Part shown: piece after piece, positions 30,564 to 43,656 of the stretch
Layout: every line of letters starts with the position of its first letter
Numbering within the stretch: the stretch's first letter is position 1
Assembly: GCA_001661245.1 (NCBI GenBank)
Contig: KV454014.1
Location: forward strand, 925,850-989,849
From: Pachysolen tannophilus NRRL Y-2460
Taxonomy: Eukaryota; Ascomycota; Pichiomycetes; Alaninales; Pachysolenaceae
Length of the DNA: 64,000 nucleotides
Direction: 5' to 3'
Program-made: the position numbers and the translations under genes
Notes under the pieces: model-generated
What the model was told of the DNA's origin: nothing
Databases searched by the model: none
The model's input: only the letters and a program-made list of their open reading frames with translations

Positions 30564-32836
30564 ATGTCATTGACGAATGATGAGGAGTCACTGAAACGTG
30601 CTCTTGCAGATGAACTGGCTGAACTGGTTGAAGGTGGTTTAGAGCTGGTGTCTAATAAAAGAATCAAGCTTGAACATGATGGAATACTGGATCAAAATTT
30701 GAAAGGTATTCAAGAAGAAGATGTTGGTATATGTCAATATATTTCTCCTTCTATTGATGGGTTTCATGGTATTTTGAAGCAAAGATATACTGATTTTTTA
30801 GTGAATGAAATTGGAATGGATGGTAAAGTTGTTTATTTGGTAGATGAAGGTTTCCCGAATAGTAAAGATAGAAGAAAAGAAAGAAGGTTGATGGATCAAA
30901 AACAGAATAGCGATAACGTTAATAATGATAAAATAGATGAGCTTTTATTAAAAGAAGAAGAAGTTTCTAATATGAAACAACCGAAATATGAATTAAAAGC
31001 TGGGCATAGAATAGAGTTGTTGAATTTTTTCGGAGAAGAAGATTTGAACAAGATTGAAGAATTGTTTAATACGGGCAATCATATGGAAACATCAAAATCT
31101 TTTGATGATAAAGCTACTCGTAGTAAGATTCATAAACTTTTGAGAGAAGCATTTCAAAATAAGTTGGAAAGTTTAACCACAGATTCAAATACACTTAAAG
31201 TTGCGTTACTGGTCAAGAGTAATCGTAACAATAGAAGAAGAAATAATGATCACATTGAAAATGGTGATGGCAGCAACAACAGCAGCAGCGGCAACAGCAA
31301 CAATGGCAAAAAGGATGGTGATCCAAACTATGGTCTTGGTCCTATTAAAGATCATTTAATCTTGACTATGTATAAGGAGAATAAAGAAACCATGGAAGTT
31401 GCTTCATTACTTGCCAAGTTTTTAAGAATTCCAACAAAATGGATTAGGTATGCAGGTACTAAAGATAGAAGAGGAATAACAGTACAAAAATTATCAATTG
31501 AAAGATTGAGAGTCGATAGAGTTAATAATTTGAATAGAATCTTGAAAGGTATAAGAATTGGAAGTTTTAATTATTCTGATACTGGATTATCTTTAGGAAA
31601 TTTAAAAGGTAATGAATTTGTTATTACTATAAAAGAAGTTGAACCATATGATAAATCTAAAAATTTAGAAAAACTTGCTGAAGATTCTTTCAAGACTTTG
31701 AAAGAAATTGGATTTATTAATTATTATGGAATGCAAAGATTTGGTACTTTTTCAATTTCAACTCATCAAATTGGTGTTAAACTTTTACAAAATAAATGGA
31801 AAGAAGCTGCAGAATTATTATTATCAGATCAAGACTTGGTTGCTCCTGATTCAGTTGAGGCAAGACAAATTTGGAAAAAGACAAGAAATGCATCTTTAGC
31901 TTTGAAAAAAATGCCAAGAAGATTTAGTGCTGAATTTGCAATTTTAAAAGTATTAGAAAAGGAAAAATTAGATGATAATGGTGATTATAATGATCATTCA
32001 TATTTTCAAGGTGTAATGCAAATTCCAAGAAATTTAAGAATAATGTATGGACATGCATATCAATCATATGTTTGGAATTGTGTTGCATCAAAGAGAATTG
32101 AATTATTTGGTTTACAAATTGTTGAAGGAGATTTGGTTATTATTGATGAAAACATTGAGTCTATAGATCAACTCAACCAAGAAGATGCTGAAGATGAATT
32201 TGTAGAAGATATAAGGAAAAATACTTTCATCAGAGCAAGACCCGTTACTACTGAAGATATTGAATCTAAAAAATATTCCATATATGATGTAGTGTTACCT
32301 ACTCCGGGATTTGATGTTTTATATCCATCAAATCCAAAATTAAAACAAGTATATATTGATATTATGTCAAAGGATAATTTAGATCCTTTCCAAATGTCAA
32401 GAAAAGTTAGAGAATTTTCATTAGCTGGATCTTATAGAAGTTTAATTGGTAAAGTTGGTGATTTATCCTATTATATTAGGCATTATTCCAATAATGATGA
32501 ATCTTTAGTACTATCAGATTTAGATATATTAAGGAAAAGACAAGATTTTGAAAAAAAAAAATTGATGAATTTTTCATTGAAAATAATAAAAAAATTAAAG
32601 AAATGGAAGAAAATAAAGAAGAATTTATAACAAAAAAAATTGAAGAAATTAAGAAAGAATCAAAAGAATTAATAATTGAACGAGTAAAACCAAATGATCC
32701 AAATGGTACTAAAACAGCTATTATTTTGAAAATGCAATTAGGAGTTTCTTCATATGCAACAATGGCCCTAAGAGAATTGATTAAAAAGGAAACTTCTAGA
32801 AGATCAGACCTGTGTAATGTTAGACAAAATCCTTAA
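30564..32836 (+). CDS. PUS7: Pus7 tRNA/snRNA/mRNA pseudouridine synthase, frameshifted in an A run
   Basis: TruD-family pseudouridine synthase acting on tRNA U13, U2 snRNA, 5S rRNA and mRNAs. Conserved parts: QRYTDFLVNEI, METSKSFDDKATRSKIHKLL, and the catalytic loop YAGTKDRRG with Asp301. Also KGNEFVITIKEV, GMQRFGTFSISTHQIG, MYGHAYQSYVWNCVASKRIE and SLAGSYRSLIGK. The frame from 30564 ends at 32630 with non-homologous basic residues. The true C-terminus (KMQLGVSSYATMALRELIKK, then ETSRRSDLC) continues in another frame to the TAA at 32836. The switch falls in the A11 run at 32551-32561. One more A (or two fewer) would join the frames into about 757 aa. A homopolymer sequencing error is the simplest explanation; a real mutation cannot be excluded. 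Confidence 0.92.
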
Positions 32837-33178
32837 GCGAATAAAAGTTTATATAGATAGATAAATATAAACCAGAAACTAATAACCAAATCCTATTTCC
32901 TCCACAAAAAGTTGTTAAAATCACAAACATATTTTTGTATATTTCTGTTCTTTTTGAGCCGCATTCAAAATATGTAAGTAAAATGCACAGAAACAGGCAG
33001 ATGTAAAGTTTTAACTTGATGATATAAATTCATTTAGTTTTTACTCTTATATATATATCTTTTTTTTTTTTATTTCCCATAAATTCATTTCAGACGAGTT
33101 TAATCAACTAAATTTGTCTAATATCTTGCTATTAACGAGGACTTAACCAAGAAGTCTTTCATTGCTCCGTGGGTAATT

Positions 33179-33233
<55 letters not shown>

Positions 33234-33730
33234 NNNNNNNNNNNNNNNNNNNNNNNNNNNNNNNNNNNNNNNNNNNNNNNNNNNNNNNNNNNNNNNNNNN
33301 NNNNNNNNNNNNNNNNNNNNNNNNNNNNNNNNNNNNNNNNNNNNNNNNNNNNNNNNNNNNNNNNNNNNNNNNNNNNNNNNNNNNNNNNNNNNNNNNNNNN
33401 NNNNNNNNNNNNNNNNNNNNNNNNNNNNNNNNNNNNNNNNNNNNNNNNNNNNNNNNNNNNNNNNNNNNNNNNNNNNNNNNNNNNNNNNNNNNNNNNNNNN
33501 NNNNNNNNNNNNNNNNNNNNNNNNNNNNNNNNNNNNNNNNNNNNNNNNNNNNNNNNNNNNNNNNNNNNNNNNNNNNNNNNNNNNNNNNNNNNNNNNNNNN
33601 NNNNNNNNNNNNNNNNNNNNNNNNNNNNNNNNNNNNNNNNNNNNNNNNNNNNNNNNNNNNNNTTTGTTTTTTTTNTTGTTGCATTATTTTCTTCTTAAGA
33701 GAATTTTATTCCTATGCTTGATATCATCAT
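32837..33730. other. Intergenic with assembly gap (33234-33662)
   Basis: PUS7 3' flank, then a T run of 53 or more bases (33181-33233) that ends in 429 N, and a further N at 33675. No gene is visible; the small readings that span the N run are artefacts. The promoter of the plus-strand gene at 33731 is partly hidden by the gap. Confidence 0.85.
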
Positions 33731-35528
33731 ATGTTTCGTCAACTGAACGCTTCTAGTGAACAATTTAAATCATTTTCAAATCATAATAGTAATATCAAGT
33801 ATTTATCAAATTCAGTATCTTACAAAACAGCAACAACAACAACAACTATGATTACATCGACTACTTCAAATCAAGATCCTTTATTGCAGCCGCCGCACAT
33901 ACCAACTACTATTAACAATACAAGCAGTAGTTTGCAGAGGCCTTCTTCAAGATCTAGAATTTCTTCAATTGGTACTTTATTAGGTGATAGAGGTACTTTA
34001 ATGAATAATAACAATGGTTCATCAACTTATCTCGGTAATGAGAATGGTAAAGTTACCGCTATCAAGAAAATTGCTAAAGCATATATAGCAAAAAATTTGG
34101 CACCTTCATGGAGTGAATCTAATAATAGTGATTATGTGATGGCTAGTGTAGATAGTGGTACTAAAACTACCACTGCACCAACTTATAAAGTTGAAAGCGG
34201 TATAGATCATACACAGAAAAGAAGTCATAAGTCAAGAAAGCATTCTTTTTCAAATACTAAAACAACTCCTAGTGTTAATAATACCAATAGTGCCACAATT
34301 GTTGGTAATTTCAATTCTGTTTTCAATGACTCTGCTTCTAAGAATTCTCATAGTAGATCTGAGAAAAATACACCATCGAATACTTTGAAACATAATAATA
34401 AAAAATATATAAATCGTGGTATTTCAAATGAACATTTGAATGATTTAGTGGTTCCAAAGACCGATAATACTATTAATAATAATGGAAATGGAAATAATAA
34501 TCCAGTAGTTAAGGAAATGTATGACATTCAAGTTGCAAATGTGAGTGATAATAAACATTCAAAGAATGAGGAAAATATGGAAGAAGCAACAAATCAACAA
34601 TTGAAAGAAAGTTCTTTAAAATTAAGAAAAAACAAATCTAGATCACAATTAAGGAAAAATGATAATGTTAGTAATATTGTTGAATTAGAAGGTAATTACT
34701 ACCCACTTTTGTTACATCTACAAAAAACATACTTTTTTTATTTTTTTTAAATTATTATTATTATTCTTTATATAATTCTAACATTTTATTTCAATTTCAG
34801 CTTCGACAATACCACCTTCATTCAATAAGGAGAAAAGAATCGTTGTATTGAAAGGTTTCCCTAGTAATACTGTTATTAGTTTAACTAGTATATTGGCACA
34901 AGTTTGTGGAGGTCCTCTAGAGTGTATTAACGTTTATGGAAATCATTCTTTGAGCAGTTATCATGACCAACATTTTAATTGGGATCAAAAACAGTTGGAA
35001 TTGTCATTTTTAAGATATAGAGATGCAGAAAAGTTTATGGAGTATGCGACAACTGGAATGTTTATCGTTAATGGATATCATATTCAACCATCATGGGCAA
35101 ATAGTAATGTCTTAAATATTGAAGATTCAAACTATTTTCATCAACCTGTTCCACTGTTTTTAGGAAACGAGATGGAATTAAATGGTGCCAGAAGATCTTT
35201 GATATTGAAAAAACAAATCAATGCAAGCAGATCAATTAGATCAAAGACAAGTCCAAAATATAGACATTTCCCATCTCCAAAATCTCACTTGTCAGAATTT
35301 GATTGTGAAGAAACTAGAAGAATTTTCAGTAAATATGGAGAAATTGTTGATATTGCTCCCGTTATTTCAAGAAAATTATGCTTTTCTGTTCATTACTTTG
35401 ACGTTAGAGGATCGATTTCTGCTAAAATCGATTTGGAAACACCAGGATCTGAATTGTATAACAAGTACAGTGAATGGACTGTTTGGTATGGTAAAGATCC
35501 ATGTGATAGACCATGTTTTGCCTTATGA
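33731..35528 (+). CDS. Uncharacterised RRM-like protein with one intron
   Basis: Read as two exons, 33731-34691 and 34801-35528, giving 562 aa. Without splicing the first reading ends in intron-derived Phe/Tyr residues (to 34750), and the second part lacks an ATG, so splicing is needed. The splice is phase 1, and exon lengths sum to a multiple of three. The first ~320 residues are Ser/Asn/Thr-rich, with a phospho-site-like TSSLQRPSSRSRISSIGTLL segment. Exon 2 looks like two RRM-type folds: KRIVVLKGFPSNTVISLTSI, and a C-terminal one around EETRRIFSKYGEIVDIAPVI ending WTVWYGKDPCDRPCF. This arrangement recalls divergent, Mei2-like RNA-binding proteins, but I cannot name the family. If the predicted start is hidden by the gap, the N-terminus could extend upstream. 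Confidence 0.72.
34692..34800 (+). other. Spliceosomal intron of the RRM-like gene (109 nt)
   Basis: 5' splice site GTAATT (a departure from GTATGT), a branch-point-like TTCTAAC at 34776-34782, and a pyrimidine-rich 3' end TTTCAG at 34795-34800. It restores one frame between the two exons. Confidence 0.75.
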
Positions 35529-35721
35529 CAAGATTTGCTTTTTTTTTTTTAATTGTGTGTTTTTTTTTTAATTTGTTTTTGTTTTGTTTTGTTTTACTTT
35601 TCATTTGCTTCTGATCCGGAGATGAGCTTTTGAAGAATAGGTATTTAAATATTATATATATGAATTTGATAAATATAGGAATACTTAGTTAGAGGAAGAC
35701 AATCAATGATAATCCATGTTT

Positions 35722-36075
35722 TCAAAATGAAGAAGGTTTGAATTGTTGGGAACTATTCCCACCATGACTAATATCGCAAAACAGCTTCAACGTCAATTCA
35801 GGTTTTTCCTTTTCACCTAACCCAATATTTTTCAAGATATTATCATATTCCAGTTCAATATCAGCTATAATCTTATCTGTTATTTGACTAACCTGAAATT
35901 CTTTTGCATTTATCTGTAACCTATTAACGATTAAATTATGTAAATATAACCTATCACCAGCAGTTATTCTATATTCAGCATTATCCACAGTTGTCAACTT
36001 CTCTATCACTACTGGCCTCAATATATTAGATATCCTCTCTTCCAACAATTCATCGGTTTCTATTAATTCATTCAT
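35722..36075 (-). CDS. Uncharacterised small protein, 117 aa, divergent from RAD53
   Basis: I do not recognise this protein. The ATG at 36075 starts MNELIETDELLEERISNILR; an upstream in-frame TTG (36090) is not a likely start. It is acidic and predicted largely helical: ILRPVVIEKLTTVDNAEYRI, then GDRLYLHNLIVNRLQINAKE and KIIADIELEYDNILKNIGLG. The polar tail contains HGGNSSQQFKP. The size and helical make-up would fit a small complex subunit, such as a replication, kinetochore or checkpoint factor, but this is a guess. It shares a 214-bp divergent promoter with RAD53 containing an MCB box only 62 bp upstream of its ATG, which argues for G1/S expression. It is convergent with the RRM-like gene. 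Confidence 0.72.
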   Translation of the reverse strand: MNELIETDELLEERISNILRPVVIEKLTTVDNAEYRITAGDRLYLHNLIVNRLQINAKEFQVSQITDKIIADIELEYDNILKNIGLGEKEKPELTLKLFCDISHGGNSSQQFKPSSF

Positions 36076-36136
36076 ATTCTTTTTTTGCAAACTCTCTTTT
36101 ATATGATGATGTATTTGGTAATATTTTAGCAGCCTG

Positions 36137-36142
36137 ACGCGT
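36137..36142. promoter_or_regulatory. MCB box (ACGCGT) between RAD53 and the 117-aa gene
   Basis: Single perfect ACGCGT in the only 214 bp separating two divergent start codons, 148 bp upstream of RAD53 and 62 bp upstream of the minus-strand gene. MBF sites of this kind drive G1/S expression of DNA replication and checkpoint genes; RAD53 is a plausible target. Confidence 0.65.
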
Positions 36143-36289
36143 TTTTATTTTCACAAAAAAATTTTAATTAAAATTGAGATCACCACCACCAAAAATACCA
36201 ACTCAAGAAGTTAAGAAAAAAGCATCCGAATTCGACGGGATTCTTTGATATAGGCTGTCAGCGTGCTCTGAACAGCATCAGTATTTCAA

Positions 36290-38188
36290 ATGGAGAAGTC
36301 ATCTCCTTATTGTAACAAGCAAGCTCAGCCCACGCAGCCAACACAACCAACACAACCGACTCAGAAATCTTGTAATGGTATAGTAATTGAGAATAATATT
36401 AATTCTTTATCGGAAAATACGATATGTCGGTTGATATGTACAACAGAGGTGATCAAGGAGAAGTATTTAGATTTGCAACTGAAACCTCTGGGTTCTAAGC
36501 TAGAATGGGTGTTTGGTAGGAATCTGAATTATTGTGATTTTGTATTGACTAATAGATCAAATAGAATAAGTAATAAGCATTTTAAGATTTGGTATAACAA
36601 TAAGAGTGGGAATGATAATTTAATGGTTCAGGACTTGTCAACAAATGGTACTTATTTGAATAATTCTAGGTTGGTTAAAAATAATAATTATATATTAACT
36701 CAAGGAGATGAGATTTCTGTTGGTAATGGTGTACCCGAAGATGTTATCACTTATATAGTTGTTTTCCCCAAGGCATTCGATGGTTTCCAAAAACTGGGGA
36801 ATAACAATGGTAAAAGTATTGGAATTCATTTGGATTTCCATATTAAGGACGAAGTTGTTGGATCTGGAGCGTTTGCAACGGTTAAAAAGGCAATTGAACG
36901 CAAGACGGGAGATACTTATGCAGTTAAGATAATATCCAAGAGAAAAGCAATGACTGGAGGACTTGATGGTGTTACTAGAGAATTGGATATCTTGAGAAAA
37001 TTGAAACATCCAGGAATTGTTCGATTGAAAGCTTATTATGAAGATATGGAATATTATTACTTGGTAATGGAATTTGTTCCTGGAGGAGATTTAATGGATT
37101 TTGTTGCTGCAAATGGAGCCGTTGGAGAAGCAGCTGCAAGAGAAATTACAAGGCAAATACTAGAAGCTATCAAGTATGTCCATGAAAAGGGCATATCTCA
37201 TAGAGATTTAAAACCTGACAATATATTGATTGCCCAGGATGATCCTGTTATTGTTAAAATTACAGATTTTGGATTGGCAAAGATAAGTGATAGCGCATCA
37301 ATAATGAAAACTTTTTGTGGAACTTTGGCCTATGTCGCTCCAGAAGTTATAATAGGAAAATTTGGTTTATCCAAATTCTTGAAAAAATTGTCCATGAAAC
37401 AACAGCATGATTTAATTGCATCATCTCAACAAAAGGATGATAAAGCATATTCATCAAAAGTTGATATGTGGTCATTAGGTTGTTTGGTTTATGTGATATT
37501 AACTGCACATTTACCATTTAGTGGTTCAACTCAGGATTCTTTATTCAGTAACATTGTAAGTGGGAATTATCATGAATCATTATTAAAAGAGTTTAGTGAA
37601 AATGCCAAAGATTTTTTAGAAAAATTATTTGTTATTGATGTAAATGAGAGATTGAATGCTTCAGAGGCTTTAAAACATAAATGGTTTTACGATTACGAGG
37701 AATTTGTTCCATCGTCGACTAATGTTAATTCTCAACAAGTTAGTTTATCGCAATCTCAATCTCAGCAGCGAAGATTAGAATCACAGATCAAAGCATCACA
37801 AGGATTAGAAAGTAATATTATATATGATGAAGATGAAACAAGAGAAAAACCTTTATTTAAAGTTCCTCCAGTCAAAAAATTTAAAAATAATAATAACGAG
37901 TTTTCCAAAATTAAACCAATCAACATACAACTATCACAAGAACAGCAACTATCACAAGAACTATCACAAGATCAGCTGTTTTCCAAGACAAATAATACTG
38001 CTGATAGGATTCTTTCTGATAATTCACCTTTAAGAAAAATTCAAACTTCATTGGTAGAGAAAGAAGTGATATCAGAAAATTCCACTTCACCATTAAAGAA
38101 AAAAAGGAAAATTTCTTCTACTGGGTGGGGTAGTAGTGAATATAGTAAATTGAATCAAAGTTTAAAGACTTCACTTATTTTGCTGAAC

Positions 38189-38224
<36 letters not shown>

Positions 38225-38926
38225 AATAGTTTTAATATAAGTAACACTCATAAAACTTGTGAAACTCGTGAAAATGAATCTTCCATTTCCAATATGGTTG
38301 AGAAACGAGAAATACCTCCGATTGGAACATTTTTAACTTTATTGAAAATGCCCGAGTGTCTTAAAAATTATAAAAACTTGTACGTCCAACAGGGTCAAAC
38401 ATATTTTATTATTGGTAGAAATTACCAAATTACCGATGACAGATGCTCCAAGATACATTGCATTATTATGAAGAAAAGACACCCAATCACCGAGAATTCA
38501 ATCTACGAATCTGCTGCAATGGGATTGGAAGATCTTTGGCTACTTGATTTTTCAACAAATGGGTGCTATGTTAACAACACCAAGATTGGTAAAAATAGAA
38601 AAATTAAACTTCAAGAAAACGACATCCTACACATTTTCAACGACAGACTTAATAACGAACAACTATGCTACAAAATAATTTTGAATGACAAGACAGGGCT
38701 ATACATAAATAACAACCAAGAGTTTAATCAAGTTGAAGAGCAAAATGCTAATGATGAAAAAATACTCAAATTCATCAAAAACCAAACAAAACAACAAAAA
38801 ATCGACAACAACAGTAACAACAGTAACAACAGTAACAACAACAATAACAATAACAATACTGACAAGAGAAGAATCAACGGTGAAGATCTAGTCACCAGCG
38901 GCAAACAGAAACATTGGTCCCAATAA
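36290..38926 (+). CDS. RAD53: Rad53 DNA-damage checkpoint kinase
   Basis: Chk2-type effector kinase of the replication and DNA-damage checkpoint, nuclear. FHA1 is at about residues 75-145 (WVFGRN, SNKHFKIWYN, DLSTNGTYLNNSRLVKN). The kinase domain is at about 185-465: glycine loop GSGAFATVKK, AVKI lysine, catalytic HRDLKPDN (H304), DFGLAK, and activation segment TFCGTLAYVAPEV. FHA2 is at about 700-790 (YFIIGRN, KIHCII, DFSTNGCYVNNTKI). Having two FHA domains separates Rad53 from Dun1 and Chk2. The N-terminus carries a TQ cluster, four TQ in ten residues (T15-T24), the classic Mec1/Tel1 target. SQ/LSQ motifs are also frequent between kinase and FHA2. 878 aa; S. cerevisiae is 821 aa. The C-terminus is Asn-rich. 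Its own stop is at 38924-38926. Confidence 0.97.
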
Positions 38927-40629
<1,703 letters not shown>

Positions 40630-41256
40630 AGCACTCATGTTTGTTAACATAATAAACAAACATTAAAACAATATTTGTGTTATTAATCATTATACCATTC
40701 TTGTCAAAGAAATAAGAAATAAAAAAAAATTTTTTTAAATAAATGCTTTTTTTTTTTTTTTTTTTTTTAATTTTTTTACTATTATTTTTTTTTTTTTTTT
40801 TGTTCTCAAAATAATTAGTTGTTTAAAGATTCATTCCAATCGATAATCAGTAACCATTAGAGGTTTCAATGAATTGTAATTTTTATAAAAACAAAAATCG
40901 CATTTTAGAGATAAAAGAGATAAAAACGTATCCGAAAGGTGCATAGTAACAAAGAAAGAGATAAAAATAAAAAAGAATAAAAATGAAAATAAACAAGTTT
41001 GATTTTTGAATATGAAGAGACTTCCTTCATTCATCTTTATGTCTTTTTTTTTTTTTTTTTTTTTTAAATATATTTTCCATACACAATACAAGTTTTTTTT
41101 TTACCAATATGATAAAAATTCATTTATTACCTTAGTATGTATTCGAAACGCCTTTTTAACAGAATAGAATCACCACAAAATACCACCTCAAATATATATA
41201 TAACTTAACTATAAATACAAAATTGTTATTGAAAAAAAAAAAAAAAAGAAGAGAAT
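40630..41256. other. Convergent 3' flanks of APR1 and KIP2
   Basis: AT-rich, with T runs at 40748-40768, 40787-40801 and 41044-41065, and an A run at 41231-41246. An 86-codon minus-strand reading here is low complexity and not supported. No RNA gene seen. Confidence 0.6.
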
Positions 41257-43656
41257 TCACCAAGAATCTTCTATTTCAAGTTTTTTCTTCGTATCTTCAT
41301 TAGAGTTGAGAGAATAGTTTAATCTCTGACTATCAATTGGTTTCAACACTTGCTTTGAATCTTCGACAACATCAAGATGATCATCATGGCAACTTCTCAT
41401 CGAGACATCACTTCTCATTGATTCATCCAGCTCTCTAATACTCAAGCCGGTTCTAAATTCTTCGTTTTTGGAAACTAAAGACTCTCTAACTTTTGAAGAA
41501 GCTTTTAAAGCATTTATTATAGAATTTTTATCATCTAATTGTTCTTTTAGATCCATAATCTCTTCTTCTTGATCTTTTACAATCTTATTTAATAATGAAA
41601 TTTCTTCAATTGTGCTATTGTCATTCTTAGAATTTATTTTCTCAAAAAAGCCTAATTTGTTTTCTAAATGGCTAATGTAAGATTTTAGTTCTTCAATTTC
41701 TAAGAATTGTTTTTTATAAAAATCTTCCAATCCTATTATAATTTCATTTTTTTCCTCTGCTGATACGTTTTCTAAATCTGGCAAAGATTGCAATAATTCA
41801 TTTTTAATCATTATAGAATTCAATCTAGAATAATCGTTTAATCTTTTATAATGCTCTACTTGTTCAGTTAGAATTTTGTTTTCTGCTTTGTTTTGAGAAA
41901 GTTCTTCATTTAAAGCAATAATACTTGATTCCAAAATGTGCAATTTTTTCTGAGATGAAGAATATAATGGTGATGATTCGGAAATTGAAGTTTCCCTTGA
42001 AGATGCACTAGATGATTGTTTTGAGGAAAATTGCGAATTGGTTGATGAATTTGAAACTGTTGACTCAAGTGATGTCTTTCTAATTTTACTATTATTTATA
42101 GGAGATGGTAATTGATTATTTCCATGTTCATTTTTCAACAATGTAACTTCTTTTTTATATCTATCTAGCTCAAGTTTCAACTTTGATATTAATTTGTCCT
42201 TATCATTTATATGACCTTCATTTTTCTTAACATTCAAACTGATATTTTTAGCTCTTGAGGCAAATCTCAAAGTATTCACAGTTTCTGATAAAGTCGTTGA
42301 TGAAAGATGTATTGTACATAATATACTGACTATGGAATTTCCACTTAATGAACTTTGTAATAATCTTGTCAATTTTGAATCTCTGTAAGGAATATGAGTA
42401 GCTCCAGTAGGTGTTTGAGGCACTAAAAAAGTATTATTATTGTTAGATGATTGAGCACTTAATTTTGAAATAACAGTACTTAAAGCTAATAAAGATTTGT
42501 TGATAAAAGCTCCTTCTTTTCTTCTTTCTTGTTGACGTGTGGCTCTTTCAGATCCTGCAAGATCACATAAACTTAAAGTTGAAAATTTCTCAACACCAGT
42601 TGAGAGATCAACAGATTTAAGTTTGATTAATACAACGGCATGTGATCTAGAAGATCTCGAATTAAAATCCGTACCACCTGTTCTTCTAATTGAATCACCT
42701 TGTGATATATAAGTCAACAATTCTTGTGGTGAAGATACTTGTTGTTCATGTAATCCAATAACTTTAACTCCATAAAGAGGATCATCTCTGATTTTCAAAT
42801 CTTCTCTTATAGATGTTGTATTTATTGAACTAGAAGAAGAAGAAGTTGAACCAAACCCCATAGTTGATTTTAATGAATTTGAAGTATCAGAATTTAACAA
42901 ATCATATAATTTTTCATTATAAATTTCCAAATAAGAAATACTTATTTCATCATGTTTTATTCTACTTCTCTTTTCCAAGCAATTATAAATATTTCCAACA
43001 GCTAATTGAATTAAACCTTCTTCAAATTCCGCACCTTGCATAGAATAGGTTTTACCACTTCCAGTCATACCATAAGCAAATATAGTTCCATTAAACCCAT
43101 CAACAAATTGTGATATAACAGGTTCAACCAAATTGGTAAAAATATCCTTATTATTTATCATTGGATCAAATACATGATCATATTGAAACTCACCAAGTTC
43201 ACTATTTGCAATAATACTATTTTCACAATCAATATTCCACGAAAGAGGAATATTATTTTCAACCAAAGGTCTTGGTCTAATGGCAACCCTTATTGTACCA
43301 GTATAAACTTGCAGATTATTATTATGTTGTTGTCCAGTTAAAGAAGAATTAGAAACCAAAGGTGTCATTGGTCTAAACGAACTCATTGAACTCATGGGCC
43401 TACTTGGTGTATTAAAACTTGAGTACCTCGAAGCTCGTGATGAAGAAGATGATAAGCTATTACTGTGCTTAACATTATTGGCTGAAGCTCTAACTGGAGT
43501 TCGATTCGATACTGAAGATGAAGGTCTTATTGGTCTTGGCCTCGATAATGATGAACTTGGGCGACTAGGCGGCGGTGAATCCGAAGTCTTCACTGTTATC
43601 CTCGTTGGTGTCTGAGCCCGTAACTTCGAAGGAGCTGTATTCGAACTCAACACCAT
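41257..43656 (-). CDS. KIP2: Kip2-type plus-end kinesin
   Basis: CENP-E-like kinesin that moves to microtubule plus ends, promotes cytoplasmic microtubule growth and carries dynein factors, important in spindle positioning. N-terminal extension (about 110 residues) rich in Ser/Pro/Arg with repeated SRP motifs, typical of Kip2. The motor domain begins TGTIRVAIRPRPLVE; the P-loop is YGMTGSGKTYSM, switch I NSRSSRSHAVVLIK, switch II LCDLAGSERATR, and the neck-proximal LRFASRAKNISLNVKKN. The rest is Ser-rich followed by coiled coil (KKLHILESSIIALNEELSQN and others). 799 aa from the ATG at 43656, against 706 aa in S. cerevisiae. Syntenic with APR1 and RAD53 but inverted relative to them compared with S. 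cerevisiae. Confidence 0.94.
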   Translation of the reverse strand: MVLSSNTAPSKLRAQTPTRITVKTSDSPPPSRPSSSLSRPRPIRPSSSVSNRTPVRASANNVKHSNSLSSSSSRASRYSSFNTPSRPMSSMSSFRPMTPLVSNSSLTGQQHNNNLQVYTGTIRVAIRPRPLVENNIPLSWNIDCENSIIANSELGEFQYDHVFDPMINNKDIFTNLVEPVISQFVDGFNGTIFAYGMTGSGKTYSMQGAEFEEGLIQLAVGNIYNCLEKRSRIKHDEISISYLEIYNEKLYDLLNSDTSNSLKSTMGFGSTSSSSSSINTTSIREDLKIRDDPLYGVKVIGLHEQQVSSPQELLTYISQGDSIRRTGGTDFNSRSSRSHAVVLIKLKSVDLSTGVEKFSTLSLCDLAGSERATRQQERRKEGAFINKSLLALSTVISKLSAQSSNNNNTFLVPQTPTGATHIPYRDSKLTRLLQSSLSGNSIVSILCTIHLSSTTLSETVNTLRFASRAKNISLNVKKNEGHINDKDKLISKLKLELDRYKKEVTLLKNEHGNNQLPSPINNSKIRKTSLESTVSNSSTNSQFSSKQSSSASSRETSISESSPLYSSSQKKLHILESSIIALNEELSQNKAENKILTEQVEHYKRLNDYSRLNSIMIKNELLQSLPDLENVSAEEKNEIIIGLEDFYKKQFLEIEELKSYISHLENKLGFFEKINSKNDNSTIEEISLLNKIVKDQEEEIMDLKEQLDDKNSIINALKASSKVRESLVSKNEEFRTGLSIRELDESMRSDVSMRSCHDDHLDVVEDSKQVLKPIDSQRLNYSLNSNEDTKKKLEIEDSW

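Noticed and set aside
33118-33756. Readings through the T run and gap at 33.2-33.7 kb
   Set aside because: They are homopolymer translations interrupted by N; artefactual.
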